A stretch of DNA of 64,000 nucleotides, taken from NCBI GenBank assembly GCA_032191485.1, contig JAVDOI010000020.1, positions 5,099,371-5,163,370 of the forward strand, written 5' to 3'. The translations under genes were made by a program, and so were the position numbers. The first letter of the stretch is position 1; the number at the start of each line of letters is the position of its first letter. Below the pieces are notes generated by a model. That model was not told the DNA's origin and ran no database searches. It saw nothing but the letters and a program-made list of their open reading frames with translations. This document shows, one piece after another, positions 10,301-32,605 of the stretch. Origin of the DNA: Leptoclinus maculatus (taxonomy: Eukaryota; Chordata; Actinopteri; Perciformes; Stichaeidae).

Positions 10301-12534
10301 GCAGAGACTTAAACAAGATGTTGGTGACTAAGACAAATAGGAGGCAGGGAAGGACAGAGAGGGAGGGCAGGAAAGAACATTTTGTAAAAGAATACGACAA
10401 GCCTAAATTAAACCCTGCACTAGTTGAGCAAGGTGTTGGAAGCCTGCTCGTGTGAGTGTGCCAGTGTGTTCAACCACTTCTACTGCTGTAAAGTAACTTA
10501 TAAAGTGTTGTGGAACAACAAATAAACATTAATTTCCAAAGTTTATCAGACAGTTTAAAGAAATTCACAACACTTTAATATAATCAGGGATAGGAGTAAG
10601 AAAGTTTCTCCAAGATGTCTATACATCTATAGCAAAATGAGAGATTTCTTCAAAAAAGTATGAAATCGATGAAGCTAAAAAAGTATCATGAGAATCTCAA
10701 CCCTTTAAATCAGTTATGAGTCACTGTACACAGACCTCTGTTCAGGCGACACAGGAGTGCACGTCGGGTGAGTCGCCGTGAACAAGGAGAAGCGGCGACA
10801 GGGAGCACGGTGCCATTATGTACCGCATGTAGCACTTAGCATGTTCGCGTTGCATAACCATGTGTTGGTCACCATGTAATATTTAGTTAGCGGAGCCTAG
10901 CGTCCTTCACGCCTGCGAGCGGAGTGTGATTTGATGAGGGTGAAGGATAAGTGGTGGAAAGGTAAAAACCTGCACAAGGACTACACAGAAAATAAATTAA
11001 AGTGATAAGACCTCATGGTGTCATCTCAAACACTTCATTGTAGACGATGTCAACATTTTCTTACTGGATGATCATGCTGACCAACCCCCTGAAAATCCTT
11101 AACCTGACATCTATATTCTCTCTGAGGAGTGGATAACATATTAAGGATAACAGAGGATTACTGTTATAAAAGGGAGGAAAAACCCAAAATGTAGCTATTA
11201 AAACATGTTATTTTGATAAATTGGGCTCCTTGGGCTCTGGGAAACTATGATGGACCATTGCTTTACTATTGTGTGCCACTTTGTGGATTAGGGGTTACTC
11301 GATTATTGGTTTAACCGATATATAAAACAGATCGGCCAAACATTTAATGGTTGTCAAAAAAGGAGGATGTTACCATTTCTCACTGTCATATCATTGCAGA
11401 TGTCATGTTTTTGTTGGATGAAATTTAAGAGTATCACTGTGGGCTCTGGGCAGCTGTGAAGGACACTTTTCACAAATAATGACGTTTTATAGAGTAAACA
11501 ATTACACTAAAAAAATAAAGCATTATTTAACTGATAATGTAAAGAATTTTGGTGGCAGTCCTAAAATACAAAAATCTCCCAAGTCAACTTATTCATCCTA
11601 ATAATAAACTGTTTTAACAGTTGAAGTAAGTATAACTGCATAAGCTTAGGTAACGTTACGAATACCAGAAAGAAAGAACAGTTGTTCATAGGTCCAAATA
11701 TGAAACCACACACGTGAAAATGTTCACTGACGAGCTTGTTAAAATATATTTTTGTTGATTTATTATTAGAACGCTTAAGATACGTTGTGTACCAGCATGT
11801 AAAAGGGGAAAAAACAGTTAAAAATCTCCCACAGAGATCCAATCTGCGGAGCGACAAAAACCGGACGACACGACAAACCGAAGACAGATTTAAGCAACTT
11901 TATCAACTGTTCATAATAATAATAGCTTTAAAATTGACATAATGAACCGCTTCATGACAGATTATGCAATGTAACAGTGTGCTGTGTGTAATGGGAGCTG
12001 TGTCGTAGTGGCCTGTAGCATGCTAACGGAGAGCTAACAGGCTAAACCAGGTGTTCGGGCCTACCTGGAAAGTTGGTGAATGGATTGAACGGTCTGAGCC
12101 GAGGTAACGCTAATGCTAAGTGGCTCGTTCGCGTTAGCTGCAAACAGATGGACACACATAGCTGTGCTGTCAATGGACGGGCCTAAGGTGAAAGCTATCC
12201 CAGTAACAACAAAGGGTGTCGGGCTAGGTTATTTCCATTAACGTCGGGCAGGGATTTTAACGTGAAAACGAATAAAACGCGAAAACAGAGCCGCAAACGA
12301 AAAAGACACGGTGAGATATTATCACATACGAACCACACGCGGAGGTCAAACCCAAAACTCCATTCCCGTTCGGATGCTTGAGGCTAAACAAAGTCGTCTG
12401 TTGAGCTAGCACGCTGCTACAGCATGGCAGCATCACTGAAGCAGGTCAACACAACAAGCCTTACGGGATTACGACACCTTTACACGCACACGAGACGAAC
12501 CGTCACGCGTTTAAAAGTTTAAATTACCTGGCAT
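7319..12534 (-). CDS. paip2b: Polyadenylate-binding protein-interacting protein 2B
   Basis: Coding exons in transcript order: 12534-12528 (only ATG CCA G), 8311-8145, 7669-7487 and 7375-7319, encoding 137 residues. The protein binds cytoplasmic PABP, displaces it from poly(A) and from eIF4G, and so represses translation. Residues 41-58 hold the hallmark NPFAEYMWMENEEEYNRQ. They run into the acidic PAM1 region LERCFQEMLEEEDQDWFIPS, then GQLQQQLNGLSVSD, and the C-terminal PAM2 motif ILNPEAKEFVPGKKY (about 123-137), which contacts the MLLE domain of PABP. The words EEEDQDWFIPSRD and QQQLNGLSVS fit the 2B paralogue better than PAIP2. At 137 residues it is longer than the human protein (123), because the N-terminus is extended by a Gly/Pro/Lys-rich stretch (KTPGGGAPGKEGKEP). 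Intron 1 is about 4.2 kb. The start ATG is 7 bases before the first donor; a second in-frame ATG at codon 7 could also serve. Confidence 0.95.
8312..12527 (-). other. paip2b intron 1
   Basis: No further exon was found here. It holds a (CA)n tract at 9685-9705, an A-run near 9888-9905 and a 14-bp-arm stem-loop at 8852-8891. Composition is ordinary AT-rich intron DNA until about 11950, where GC content and CpG rise toward the promoter. Confidence 0.6.
8852..8891. other. Perfect 14-bp stem-loop in paip2b intron 1
   Basis: The arms 'tattattagcaagg' (8852-8865) and 'ccttgctaataata' (8878-8891) are exact reverse complements, separated by the 12-base GC-rich loop 'agcgcacgcgcg'. It could be a footprint of a small inverted-repeat element or a transcribed hairpin. 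No flanking target duplication was recognised. Confidence 0.6.
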
Positions 12535-12760
12535 TGTGCTCTCGGTGCTCGCTTCGAAGTGTAACGTTACACAAACTTATAGCAAGTACACAGCGAAGAG
12601 TGCGTGGTCGTCGTTTCTCCAGTGGGGATTACTCTGCGCTGCGATGCAACGTAGCTCAAGTTAGCTAAATCCTGTTAGCCACCTTGCTAACGTTAGAAAG
12701 CTGGGTCGGTCACGTGGTCTGGTGCTGCATTCACTTTCTTTCATGAAAGTGGGAATTACA
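12535..12760 (-). promoter_or_regulatory. paip2b promoter and 5' leader
   Basis: Just upstream (higher coordinates) of the start codon lies a CpG-containing stretch with a CACGTG E-box in 'ggtcacgtggtc' (about 12709-12720) and repeated GTTAGC/GCTAAC words (12660-12700). No TATA box is evident. The CpG-rich area with TAGC words continues into the first intron to about 12000. This is the likely transcription start region of a housekeeping-type promoter. Confidence 0.5.
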
Positions 12761-15400
12761 ACGAAACAGACGTGACTAATTCTAAAATGTAAAATAAATA
12801 CCAATCACAATTTCACACAACCTAATGTGACATCGTCCCATGACTTGATTTATCCGACCAAACCCTAAATAAATGCAGTGTACAATGATTAAAAAAGAGC
12901 TGAAAATGATCACATTAATGGAACTGGAAGAAAAGTATGCTTTGTTTTTTGCTTGATAAATGACCAAAACTGATTCATCAAATACAAATAATATAGTTTT
13001 AGCTCTAGCTTTGAGCAAACTGTAATCAAAAACTAACAAAATACGTTTAGAAGCTTTTGTTTTATCGATACAATATGAAGAGTTTGGTCTAATGTACTCC
13101 GTAACAGTGCTTTGAACATCCGCTTGAGTACCTTATGTGTGATATTGGAAACAATTGGCATGTCATAATCTATGTATAGTGATATTGGAAAATACTTACT
13201 GATACTGTGAATTCAACAATATCAACCAGCCCCAGTTCAGATGTCTGAATTAATCTGAATAGCGACAATATTCAGAACATGCCAATTTCAATTCGATGGA
13301 TTAACAGCATCCACACTGAGAACCATTAGAACATAGCATGCAGCCAGGTAGACGGTGTGTGTGGAGAGCAAATGAAAAAGACGCCATCAGAAACAAGTGA
13401 TGTTTGTTCAGTGTGCAGATAAATATTTGCAGTGATGCACAGAAACGGACGTAGCCCTGATATGCAAGCCACTACACCACAACATCTGGTTATATCCCAC
13501 CACACTGTTTCCATTCCTATTCCCTCCCCCCAGAGGCTAATAGTGCGTGATGATGATGATGGATCCAAGATTGAACAAGATCCAGCTCTGATGCACTCTG
13601 AGCAGCAAAACACTGTAAATCACTGGCCCGCTATCCTCTGCTGTCCATTGTGATGTGAAAAATGAGCCAGGCTTTATTTTCTGTTGAGAAAAATGTGCCA
13701 ATTGTGGATCGTGGTTTGATTTTTTTTAACCCCTTCCTGTTTAATCAACAAGAAGTATCACAACACAAATAAACACGTCAGGCTTGGAGTGTCACAACCT
13801 AAAACTTCTCTGGTTAGACGTCCAAGCAGTTCATTTTCAAACAATGTATACTTTGTGTTGCTGTTGAGGGGTTTCTTATATTTTGTCTATATGTGGGTAG
13901 ACTAAATATTACAAAAACTCTCATGAAATTCATTCCCACGGCACTAAAACGCCCATAAAGTTGAAACAAACACCTCACTAACATTCACGAAGGAATGACT
14001 GTAGAGATGTTGTATTAGACATTAGTTTTAGCTTGGTGTACATAACTGAGTGTAGAACACTACTTCTTTTTGTAGACATTGTTTAATGTAAACTTAAAGG
14101 GGAGTAATGGCGTCCTGATCAGAGAATGAAGACACACTCTCTCAGTGTGTGTTGTAATCCGAACGTCTCTGTGCTTTGTTTACGTAGCTGGTCCGGCCGC
14201 GCGTGCATGTGATTTGCACGTGAGTCCCAGTGTGTGTGTGTGTGCCCCACTGGTAGCTAATGGCTGCCGCTCTGCTCTGCACTCATACACCAGTTACTGC
14301 GGATAATGTCTTATCCGGACCTAAGGCGTCATCGCAAAAGCATAACACCCATCCTCCTCCGGTCCCGACCATACTTTTCTTTCAATCAACTTATCCAGCA
14401 GATCCCAACCTGGGCGTCAGGTCACAGGAAAAATGTGGAGAAATATTTAAAATATGACAGTGTTCAACACAAATGATCTTACCTTCTTTATTATAAACTA
14501 CTGGATAGCTTTACTCAAAGACATATGAAACTCTCTAAGGTCAGGTGTCAAACTAAAAAGCCACAAAGGTTGAGAACTAATTAACCAATTCAGCGGTACA
14601 CGTCACAATAACGTTGAAAGGGGAAAATCGGGGCTCACAACGGGTCCTTGAACGCAACATGTTAACAAACATCCTTCAAGCTCCGCCAAAGCACCACTAC
14701 ACTTTTTACTCTCTTCCTACACTAAAAATGCCTGCGTGGCTTCGGAAATAAAATCATTCTCTCCATTGACAACAAATAATCTGCACTTTAATTTACTTTT
14801 TTTTGTGGAGGTCTAAATGACTAACAGTATAAAACAGCAGACTATTAACCCATAAGGTCTGTTGTTCAAATCAGTGTATATATATAGATAATATAGTATT
14901 GTGTTCCTGATCTTTGTAAATATATACATCCAACATTTAACACTGCATATATCAATGAAGTTGGGAGTGTTCCGGTGTTGTAGTGTTCTACCACAATACA
15001 ACTATTTCTAATGTGGGAGATGACTCTTGAGTTGGTTTGTCAGCTTTTCACGAGTGTTTTCTTCCTTTCAGGCTGTTTGTGGTGCAACACCATAAGTGAC
15101 GATATCCGTGAAATGTGTGCAAGTTACTAAAACAAATGCTCTTCTACAGGATACACACATTCATCATTTGCGTTTAAACGAGCATCGTAAGCCGGTTAGC
15201 GTGTGTTGTTCTCGCAGGTCTTTCTTTCTTTCTTCCTGTCTTTCTTTCTTTTATGTAGCAGACAGCTAGCTCCACCAACAACAACAACTCACCACACAAC
15301 TTCAAGTGCTTATAGAGGGGGAATCCGCAAACCAGCTGTCGGGGGGGGGGGGGAAACGGCTCTTTTCCGGTCCCGGACGTCACAGGAAAACCACACAGTG
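12761..15400. other. Intergenic, no gene seen
   Basis: AT-rich sequence with no exon structure that I could support on either strand. Short features only: a 'gatgatgatgat' run near 13550, a GT-run near 14230 and an AT-rich stretch with 'tatatata' near 14875. Confidence 0.5.
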
Positions 15401-15419
15401 AAGAAATTCTTCTAATAAT

Positions 15420-15680
15420 CTCCAGTACGCCAAAACAATAGGTGTCTCCTTTGTCGGCTAGCTCGCGTAAGTGGCTAAAAACGGATAAATCCACTGTTTC
15501 TCTGACGAAACGTCGAGGGGTAAAAACGTTGTGTCGTGGGTCGCGTTTGTCCAGCTGTACACTTCAGTCATTGGTTGAAACATACGTCAAGTAACGTTTC
15601 CTCGCAATTCTATTGGCCCAGACGACCTCACGCCCCGCCCCACCCCAACTCACGTAAGTAAACAAAATATATCCCATTTT
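15420..15680. promoter_or_regulatory. Orphan promoter-like island
   Basis: Within about 150 bases there are two inverted CCAAT boxes ('cattggttg' about 15571, 'ctattggccc' about 15610), GC-box-like 'cgccccgccccacc' (about 15631-15645) and several CpG and ACGT words. On the plus strand a consensus donor GTAAGT follows at about 15655. On the minus strand an open frame of about 100 codons without a good ATG runs away from it. It is 3 kb upstream of the paip2b start and 6 kb upstream of the hspa12b first exon, so it could be an alternative promoter for either or belong to a non-coding RNA. Confidence 0.35.
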
Positions 15681-17805
15681 TCTCGCTGCCCCTTTTTTTG
15701 TAATCAATATGACCAGTTAATATTTGACAACGTGGCTGTTTTAACCGGGTCCGACCGTTCTTTAACAGACAAAGCTCTAGTTGTTTGCTTGTTGAGGTTG
15801 TTAGGACCGAAAAGGCAACAAGAGGGGAGTAAAAGTGCAGCAGATTAAAGAATATTTTATGTGAGCAGCGTGCACATGCTTTTCAGGGGCGAGGACATCC
15901 CCAGTGTGTGCCTCATCTATCACTGTTACTCACACACATCTGTTTGTCAGAAATATAATATTTGATACGTATTTGTTTGTCGTCTTGAAGGAGTGTTGAA
16001 ATACCCTCACAGCAATTTGTTGTAATCTATCATTAAACTTTTACACAAAGACAGTGGGCCCTTTGTGCTTATTTGATCATTAATAATATCTGACTATCAC
16101 GAGTCAAAATAAACTTTAAAAGCACATGCCTGGTGCTGATCATGTGAAAAACCTAAAAGTCACAATGCAAAAACAATGCTGTTCGCTCACAGATGGGTAA
16201 TTATAGAGCTGAACTAATAATTTAAGGCAATCTCGACATTCCTGGTGTATGCTGGAATTTATTGTTCTTATATTGTTACATTATTGTGTTGAAAATAATC
16301 AAATAATGGACAGTAACATCAATATCGTCAACATACATGTCAGTTGTAGGGATTCTTTATTGTGCAGTGTACTGAATTTCTATCTACCCTCTGGTCAGTG
16401 GGCATTTACATGGTATTTCCGAAAAACTTTCAGCTCTGTGACTATAATGTATACATGATACACGGGAAGTTAAAGAAGGCTATTAGTTTTGTGCAGAGAA
16501 CAGTCCAAATGTACCTCTTAAATTATATCATTTTAAAGGTATGTCCCTTATGTCTACTCTAAAAGAGCAAATTATTTATTTATTTATGAATGTACTGAAT
16601 ATCAATGCATACACCAGTGCTTCAACGTAAACACCTTGTTACTCTGGGGGATTGTGTTGTAATGATTTCAAAACACTTTAAACAATGTGCCCAAGGCCAA
16701 AAACTCTGCTCCACCCGTTTTCATAATGCAGACTTCGAGAACTGACAATGTTTTCAGTAATGTGAGCTCACTCTTTCTACATAACCTTGGTGGGAAAGCA
16801 ACATTTTAAAGCCCATTCTAAAAAAACTGCAGTTTAGTGAAAACATTAGTCAATTTTACATTTAGTCATCCTCCGGTTGTGCTCTCAAAATAGCCATTAA
16901 CTTATTGGCAGCACCCACAGATAATTGAGGTCATATACTTCATTAGCCTTCTAACACTACTTCTCTAAGGCTGAACTGCCACAACTAAATAAAGAATCCA
17001 TGGCTCATTTGTGCCACATTCTCATTCAGCCCCTGTCCTATACGCATTTCATAACGGCTGTGGATCAATCCATGTGTCCTTGTAAACCAGAGGGGTTGTC
17101 CCGAGTCAGCAGTAAATAAGAGGGTGCATTACTCTAACATCACAGCGGAGGGCGACTGTAACACACAGCAGCAGGGTTTTTTGGGCAGTATGGTTCGTCC
17201 TCTGGCAGAAACCGTATTATTGTGAATTGTCAATGCGGATCGAAGTTGTGTAGCTGTAACCAAGGATTTAAATGCTCCCCGCCATAACCACTAATGCCTG
17301 TTGAAGTGGATGCTAACTGAAGTACTCTACAATAGTGTGTCTGAAACTGGTTTTCTGGAGCTGTTATCAGCCCTAAGCTTACAAAGATCACCAAATTAGG
17401 ATCTATGTTATGCACAGTTTGTCTATTGACTGGACAGGTAAATATCACATCTTGAGAGTTACAGTTTACTCAGTGGTCCAAACAAGTAACTGCAGAGTCT
17501 TCCTTGAATCTTGCACTACAGCACTGCTGTGTAGTTAACATTCAGAGAAGCTCCACTTCACCGTAAATTGTCACTGTGACAGATCTCTAGCTTGCTGGAT
17601 TATTTCTGCATTGTCACAGCTGGATGCAAGATGCATGCTCGTGCATATGCGTTGAGAAGGCGATGTGGACATTAAATCAGGAACACCAGATGTTCTTCAG
17701 TGTCACCTCAAATCTGTGTGTGTGTGTGTGTGCAGTTGATTTGACCTGCGATACCTCTCTTTGGGAAACTCATAAAGGGCTGCAGGAATGGTTTGTTTCC
17801 TTGTG

Positions 17806-17836
<31 letters not shown>

Positions 17837-19039
17837 CACGGCACACACATGCACGTACAAGCTGCATCCAAACGTAGATCAACACTGGTAGAATATCTCT
17901 CTCTTTCTGCTCTGATCACACATGAAAAAGGCGGTTAGAGACGTCTGTGGGTAAAAACAAATAGTTTGATATGAGACGACTCATATTGCAGATTTAATAC
18001 ACTGCCCACACCCACATGTATTGTCATGGGAGAACACAGCAATATCATGCATGCACACACCGACTGTTCTCACATTCACTATTTCGTTGCAGACGTCTTT
18101 CCTTCTCCCCACTGCTCTTCTCTCTCTCTTCTGTTATAAATGTCACCCTCAGTGTATTTGCTATTGAAACATAAATCATAAATTACTTTCCTGTACCTCT
18201 CTCCCCCCCCCCCCCCCTCGCTCTCCCTCTCTTTTTCTTACACAATAGCCCAGACTTGATGTCAGAGGGCAGCCATGTTTAAAAAAGTGTGTGTATTATG
18301 TGTGTGAGTGTGTATCTTCTACCCCAGCCTTTCCTGTGGCCCCACCCGAGGCTTCACCGGTGAGTTTGTCCAATGCCACTTGCAGGGACACATACATGCA
18401 TGCAAGAACATACGACACACCCTTCCGTGCACATGAGCAGGACGTGGCCAGTTAGCACGCACTCCTAGGTACAATATTGCCTTCATTATTTTCTGCACAA
18501 ACTCAGTATTCCTACTCAAGTGCTCCGAGTCTGAGGTCTTTTTAACACTCACCACTGAGGGGCTGTTATCACTCCAACAAGCAACAGGCCTACAGTATGA
18601 TTTTAACAAGGACTTTGGTGAACATGGAAGTATATTACTGCTTCACATTTGTTACAGAAACCTTTTAAGAAAATAATGAGTCACTAAGCACATGCAGATA
18701 TTTCTACTCCCCCCTCTAATGGTTCCCCTGTGTTTTACAACCAATGTTCAGACTCCAGACCCCTCGTGTGTTTTTATATGTTTGCTCTGAAAAAAATTCA
18801 TGCAGTACTTGTGCAAGACGATTTGTTTTACAAGAGGTCTTATAATTATTACCACTTTATAACCCACGACACGGGCGCAGGCTGAGTGGATCTGCATATT
18901 CATGCCATTATTCACCCTTGATGAAAGAAATAGGAAGAATGACATTTTTCCAAATGGTATGTGAATGTGCAGAGCATCTGTCACTGCTAAGCTTGAACAT
19001 GACACTTTATTCTTGACCTTAAACAGCATAGTTAGATGA

Positions 19040-19640
19040 GAATATTAATACTACTCTCCTGTCTGTATGGTAAATATGAGGCTAGAGCTAGTTAGCTTAG
19101 CTTAGGGTTAGACTAAAATCATGGGGAAGCAGCTAGCCTCTATCTGCTAGAAAACAATGTGCATCCCTGCACCCCTAAAGCTCACAAATTATGTGCTGTT
19201 TCTAGTTAAAAAACTTTATTAAAAAACAACGTATGGATTATAATTTTATGTGAAAGGAATAGTTTCACATTTTGGGGACTTTACGCTTTCTTGCCGAGAG
19301 TTACATCCGGAGATTGATTTCAATCGTATGTCTGTAGGTAAATATGAGGCTAGCTTAGCACAAAGGTTTAGTGTGTTAATTAGTGGGCTTAAGAGGTGCT
19401 GGTCGGTGGATTTTTATTTTACTTTTGAACAAAGCCATGCTAGCTGTTTTGCCATAGTTCCACTAAGCTAAGTTAGCTGGCTGTAGCCGGTAGCTAGTGG
19501 TACCAATGTTAGCCTCTAACTCTCAGCAGGAGGAGAAGGAAGCGAATGTATGTTTACTGAAAAGTCAAGCTAACATGCACTAGCATAAATGTATGTTTTG
19601 GTCGATACTGTGTAAAGCTATCAACAAGATATAATCAACT
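19040..19640. repeat. Fish dispersed repeat, 'GTTAGCTTAGCTTAG' family
   Basis: Contains 'gtatggtaaatatgaggct', 'gttagcttagcttagg', 'cccctaaagctcac', then 'ggaatagtttcacatttt', 'ctttcttgccgagagtta' and a second 'taaatatgaggctagctt'. I recognise this word series as a common interspersed element of percomorph genomes. The signature occurs twice in tandem here, so two copies are probably nested or adjacent. A shorter relative lies at 44750-44890. Confidence 0.6.
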
Positions 19641-19779
19641 TAACTGCCTTTACAAAAACTAAATTCCCAAATGATTGTTTTTTGCATGAACGCTATCTGG
19701 AGGGGAAGTAGCAGGTTCTCATTCGGGCTGCGGTTGAGATTGGGTTCTATTTTGAGCAGTTGGAGGAAGAACAGTATCT

Positions 19780-19782
<3 letters not shown>

Positions 19783-19852
<70 letters not shown>

Positions 19853-19864
19853 TGTGTGTGTGTT
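19783..19864. repeat. (GT)n microsatellite, about 80 bp
   Basis: Nearly uninterrupted GT dinucleotides, with one 'tctg' interruption near the 3' end. Confidence 0.95.
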
Positions 19865-20651
19865 TGTTATGGGTGTATTCCCGTTGCTCGAGGACTTCTA
19901 GGGTCCCAGAGATAATGTGGAATTCATGAAAGGAATGCCAAGCAGGGGTTCCTTCCTGTCACCTGACTCCATCACTTCCTGTGTTGGGCTTCCTGCGTCC
20001 GGACCTCCAGGGAGAGAAGGGTGAGGCTGCACCTCGACCACGACTCAAGATCTGTTTCAGAATTTTGAGTCTCTGACGTGATGGAGGGGATTCACTGCGC
20101 CCCCCCCCTCCCCGGTGGTTCTATGGTTTAAGCAGGTCTAATGCAGAGTGGGTCGAAGCTGATTGCCAAACAGAGGTGTCAGGCAAAATTATGAAAAGCT
20201 GAGGTTTGATAGCAAAGCTGTTGAAATGCTGCCACCCGACTGCTAATTATAGTCATTAGATAATTAACTGGGGCAAATGAATACGGGCGAAGGTTCAAAC
20301 TAAATGGATTAAACAAAGAAAGATGCAAGAGAAAAGAGAGAATAATGGCCAATAAAGCAGAGAAGGGACAGATGTAGAACAATAAAAGAGGCAATAAAGC
20401 GAAAGAAAGAAGGAGAAAGAGTGGTGGTGGCAGGATCCATATGGGGCCTCTTGTTTTTTGGGCAGCAAAGGGAGAGATGCCAGGTAATGGCTTCCAGACA
20501 CACGCACACACACGCACACACACACACACACACTAATTAGATTTGGAAATCTGTCAGGACAAGGAGACTGAGTGTATGTGTGTGTATATACCAGAGGCCT
20601 TTTCTTTCGAATATTCAAGAGGTCTGATTTCCTCTGCCCATTGGGAGTGGG

Positions 20652-20784
<133 letters not shown>

Positions 20785-21539
20785 GCAAGCACTGGGGGTT
20801 AATGTATGCTTTCAATCACAGCTCTAGTGGGGAGAAATCAGATCCATGCAGCATTGATGTGGACCTCAAGGTCCACACATACAAATCGACACACACACAC
20901 ACACACACACAAAGCATAAGAAAACACTTACATGTATTGGGTAAGACTGCAGCGAATGCATTTGCCATGGTTTGAATATTAAACTGGATACAACTCTCAG
21001 ACATAACATTGATATGGATCTTCTCATCTAGATCTGCAATAAAACAAACCATTCACTGAACCATTTGCATTTAGAATTGTTCATTATTTGTTACATGTTG
21101 ACAGAACACACCTGACCGCTTCCTGCTTTTGTCTGCAAAGTTAGAAAGTTGTACATAAAGGTTATGAAAAGGTCAACGGAGCAGCTACAGCAACAAGGAA
21201 AGTTTAAGGGGAAAAAAAGACAAAGAAGTGGAAGGAGACAAAGACAGATAAATAATTAAAACATATAGCGACAGCATGTGAAGAGATGAAAAGAGAAGCA
21301 AGGAGGAGGACAGGAAGAGATAATTAAACAGAGGAAGGATAGATATGGAGAAGTGGGAGGGGATGGAGAGGGCAAGATGACTTAATACACCGCCTGCTCT
21401 GGAATACTCCACCCTCAGTCTCCAACACACACACACACACACACACACATTACAATTTCCCAGTGAGGTAAATCCCCCAGCATTCCCCCCATATGCGCTG
21501 TCACAGCCCTCCCACTCTTCCAACTTGTGTGTGTGTGTG

Positions 21540-21960
21540 TGTCACCACTCTTCTCTGACATTCCTGCGTTGAGCGAAGAGGCAGCGAGCTCGGCTGCAGA
21601 GAGACAGAACTACAAATGCAACTCACAACTTCTTTGAGGAAAGTTCTACTTTTCTCAGAAGAAGAAGAAGAAGAAAAATAGTCCTTTTTCTTAAAGTTGC
21701 AACTCGTCCCACTGTTGGCTTTTTTCTGACTAGGGAATTCAAAATTTGGGACGTCTGCCTGCAGATGCAGATGCAGCTGGGAAGTTTTGTAACAAGGGAT
21801 TTCTAGAGAAGCATCCTATCCAGTCCCAGCTTCCTCCTGTTCTTCTTCTCCTCTCCATCTCCCTCCCTTACTCCAAACTTCGGACTGCGGACTGTTGGGG
21901 AATACTTTTGGAGAGGTGAAAACAGAACAAGGGCATAGTGTTGCAGCAGCGTACAAAGAG
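21540..21960 (+). promoter_or_regulatory. hspa12b first (non-coding) exon and promoter
   Basis: A purine-rich leader ('gaagaagaagaagaag' at about 21659-21674) ends in a good donor, AAAGAG/GTGAGTTAAG, at 21960/21961. It has no long ATG frame and fits the 5' UTR exon expected upstream of the coding exon at 23309. The transcription start is probably between 21540 and 21600. There is no clear TATA box. Confidence 0.5.
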
Positions 21961-23308
21961 GTGAGTTAAGATTCAAAGCACTTATAATTGTTGATGTTGC
22001 TCTTGGTCCTATGGCGGTTTAATGCTTTTTTTTATCAGCAGTTTTGCACAAACGCATTCATCAAAACTTGTGTCGTCTGCTCTCTTTTGAGTTGCCCTTT
22101 AGTTTCTTGAACAACAAACTTGCAGGTTTGTATTGTTTTGCATTAACGGTTCTGTTATGAACTGTCAAAGATTAATAATGATAATGAGCACTAAAGAAGC
22201 CCGCCTTGCCAGTAAATCTGCCATACACTTAAAAGTGAGAGCGCTCTATAGTTAATGGTGCATAAAAGTGGAGGGTGTTGCACAATCTGTCCTTAATGTA
22301 ATGTCTCAGGGGAGTCTGAGTTGCTTGTTCTGCTGATCCCCTGCAAGCTCTAAGTCGTGTGTCTGAGAAAGAGAGAGAAGAGAGAAGAAAGGAATTGAGG
22401 GGCAAAAGGGGGGGGGTGGTTGTAAATCGTCCACTGCACATTGATCTTACAGAGACGACGGGATGCAACAGAAACAGAAGGAAAGAAAAAAGTATGTGCA
22501 AGAGAGATGAAGCAGGGGAGAGATGTGAAGTTTCAACCTCTGGTTTTATCATCAAACAGCAAGGACAGGCACTGTGAACGAAAGCCAGTGATGCACACAT
22601 GCACAACAGTACACATTCAAATGTTCAAATGTTTCGGGCACATGCCTGAATAAAGACCAGATGTTGCATTGCATGTACTCGAAGAAAGGTTGTCAGACCA
22701 ACTCCCGGTCTCTTTCTCCCACTTTCTCAATCACACACTTACAGAACGAGATTTAAACAAACAGCTTTGTTCTACTGGACTCCTCTGTTTAGTTTGCTCT
22801 TGGCTCGGATCACACACACACACACACACACACGCACATGCACACAAGCCAATGTAAACCAACACACACACACACACATACTCAAAAAGACACAAAGTAA
22901 ATGTATGTGCAGGAGGAAATACAGTCGGCATAGACAACTCAGTAATTAGGATTATATACAGTGTATATTTTTACAGTTTATCTCACTTTAACACGTTTTC
23001 GTGTTTGTTTAACCCAGACGAAAAGATGGCTCATATAACATTTACATATTTAGTACCTGAAATCTTCCCAAAGCAACCAGTTAATGGCGTCTCAGCAGTC
23101 ATAGTAGCTGGGAACCTGAAGTTCAAGTGTGCTGTGACAGATGTTTGTGGGGTGTGTCTTCTTCACTTCCCCTCCTTGGCCGAAGAATATCTTTGGTGTG
23201 TCCAAAATTGCTCCCACTATCTCATGCACTGTATTTGTTTTACGTCCTTTTATAAATCATTCATTACTCTTTTTTGCACCATGTTGGTGTTGCTGTGTTT
23301 CTCCGCAG
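21961..23308 (+). other. hspa12b intron 1
   Basis: No exon was seen. Contains (CA)n tracts at 22811-22832 and 22862-22878 and a G-run at 22410-22416. Confidence 0.5.
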
Positions 23309-23326
23309 ACCCTGGCTCCTGTAAAG

Positions 23327-32605
<9,279 letters not shown>

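Noticed and set aside
13326..13653. Overlapping open frames on both strands near 13.4-13.6 kb
   Set aside because: No splice sites, no conserved-looking residues and no promoter nearby; treated as chance frames.
15174..15494. Minus-strand open frame of about 106 codons near the orphan promoter
   Set aside because: It has no ATG start (GTG only), crosses a homopolymer G/C run and has no protein-like features; more likely 5' leader or chance.
19250..19471. Plus-strand open frame of 73 codons
   Set aside because: It lies wholly inside the dispersed GTTAGCTTAGC-type repeat.
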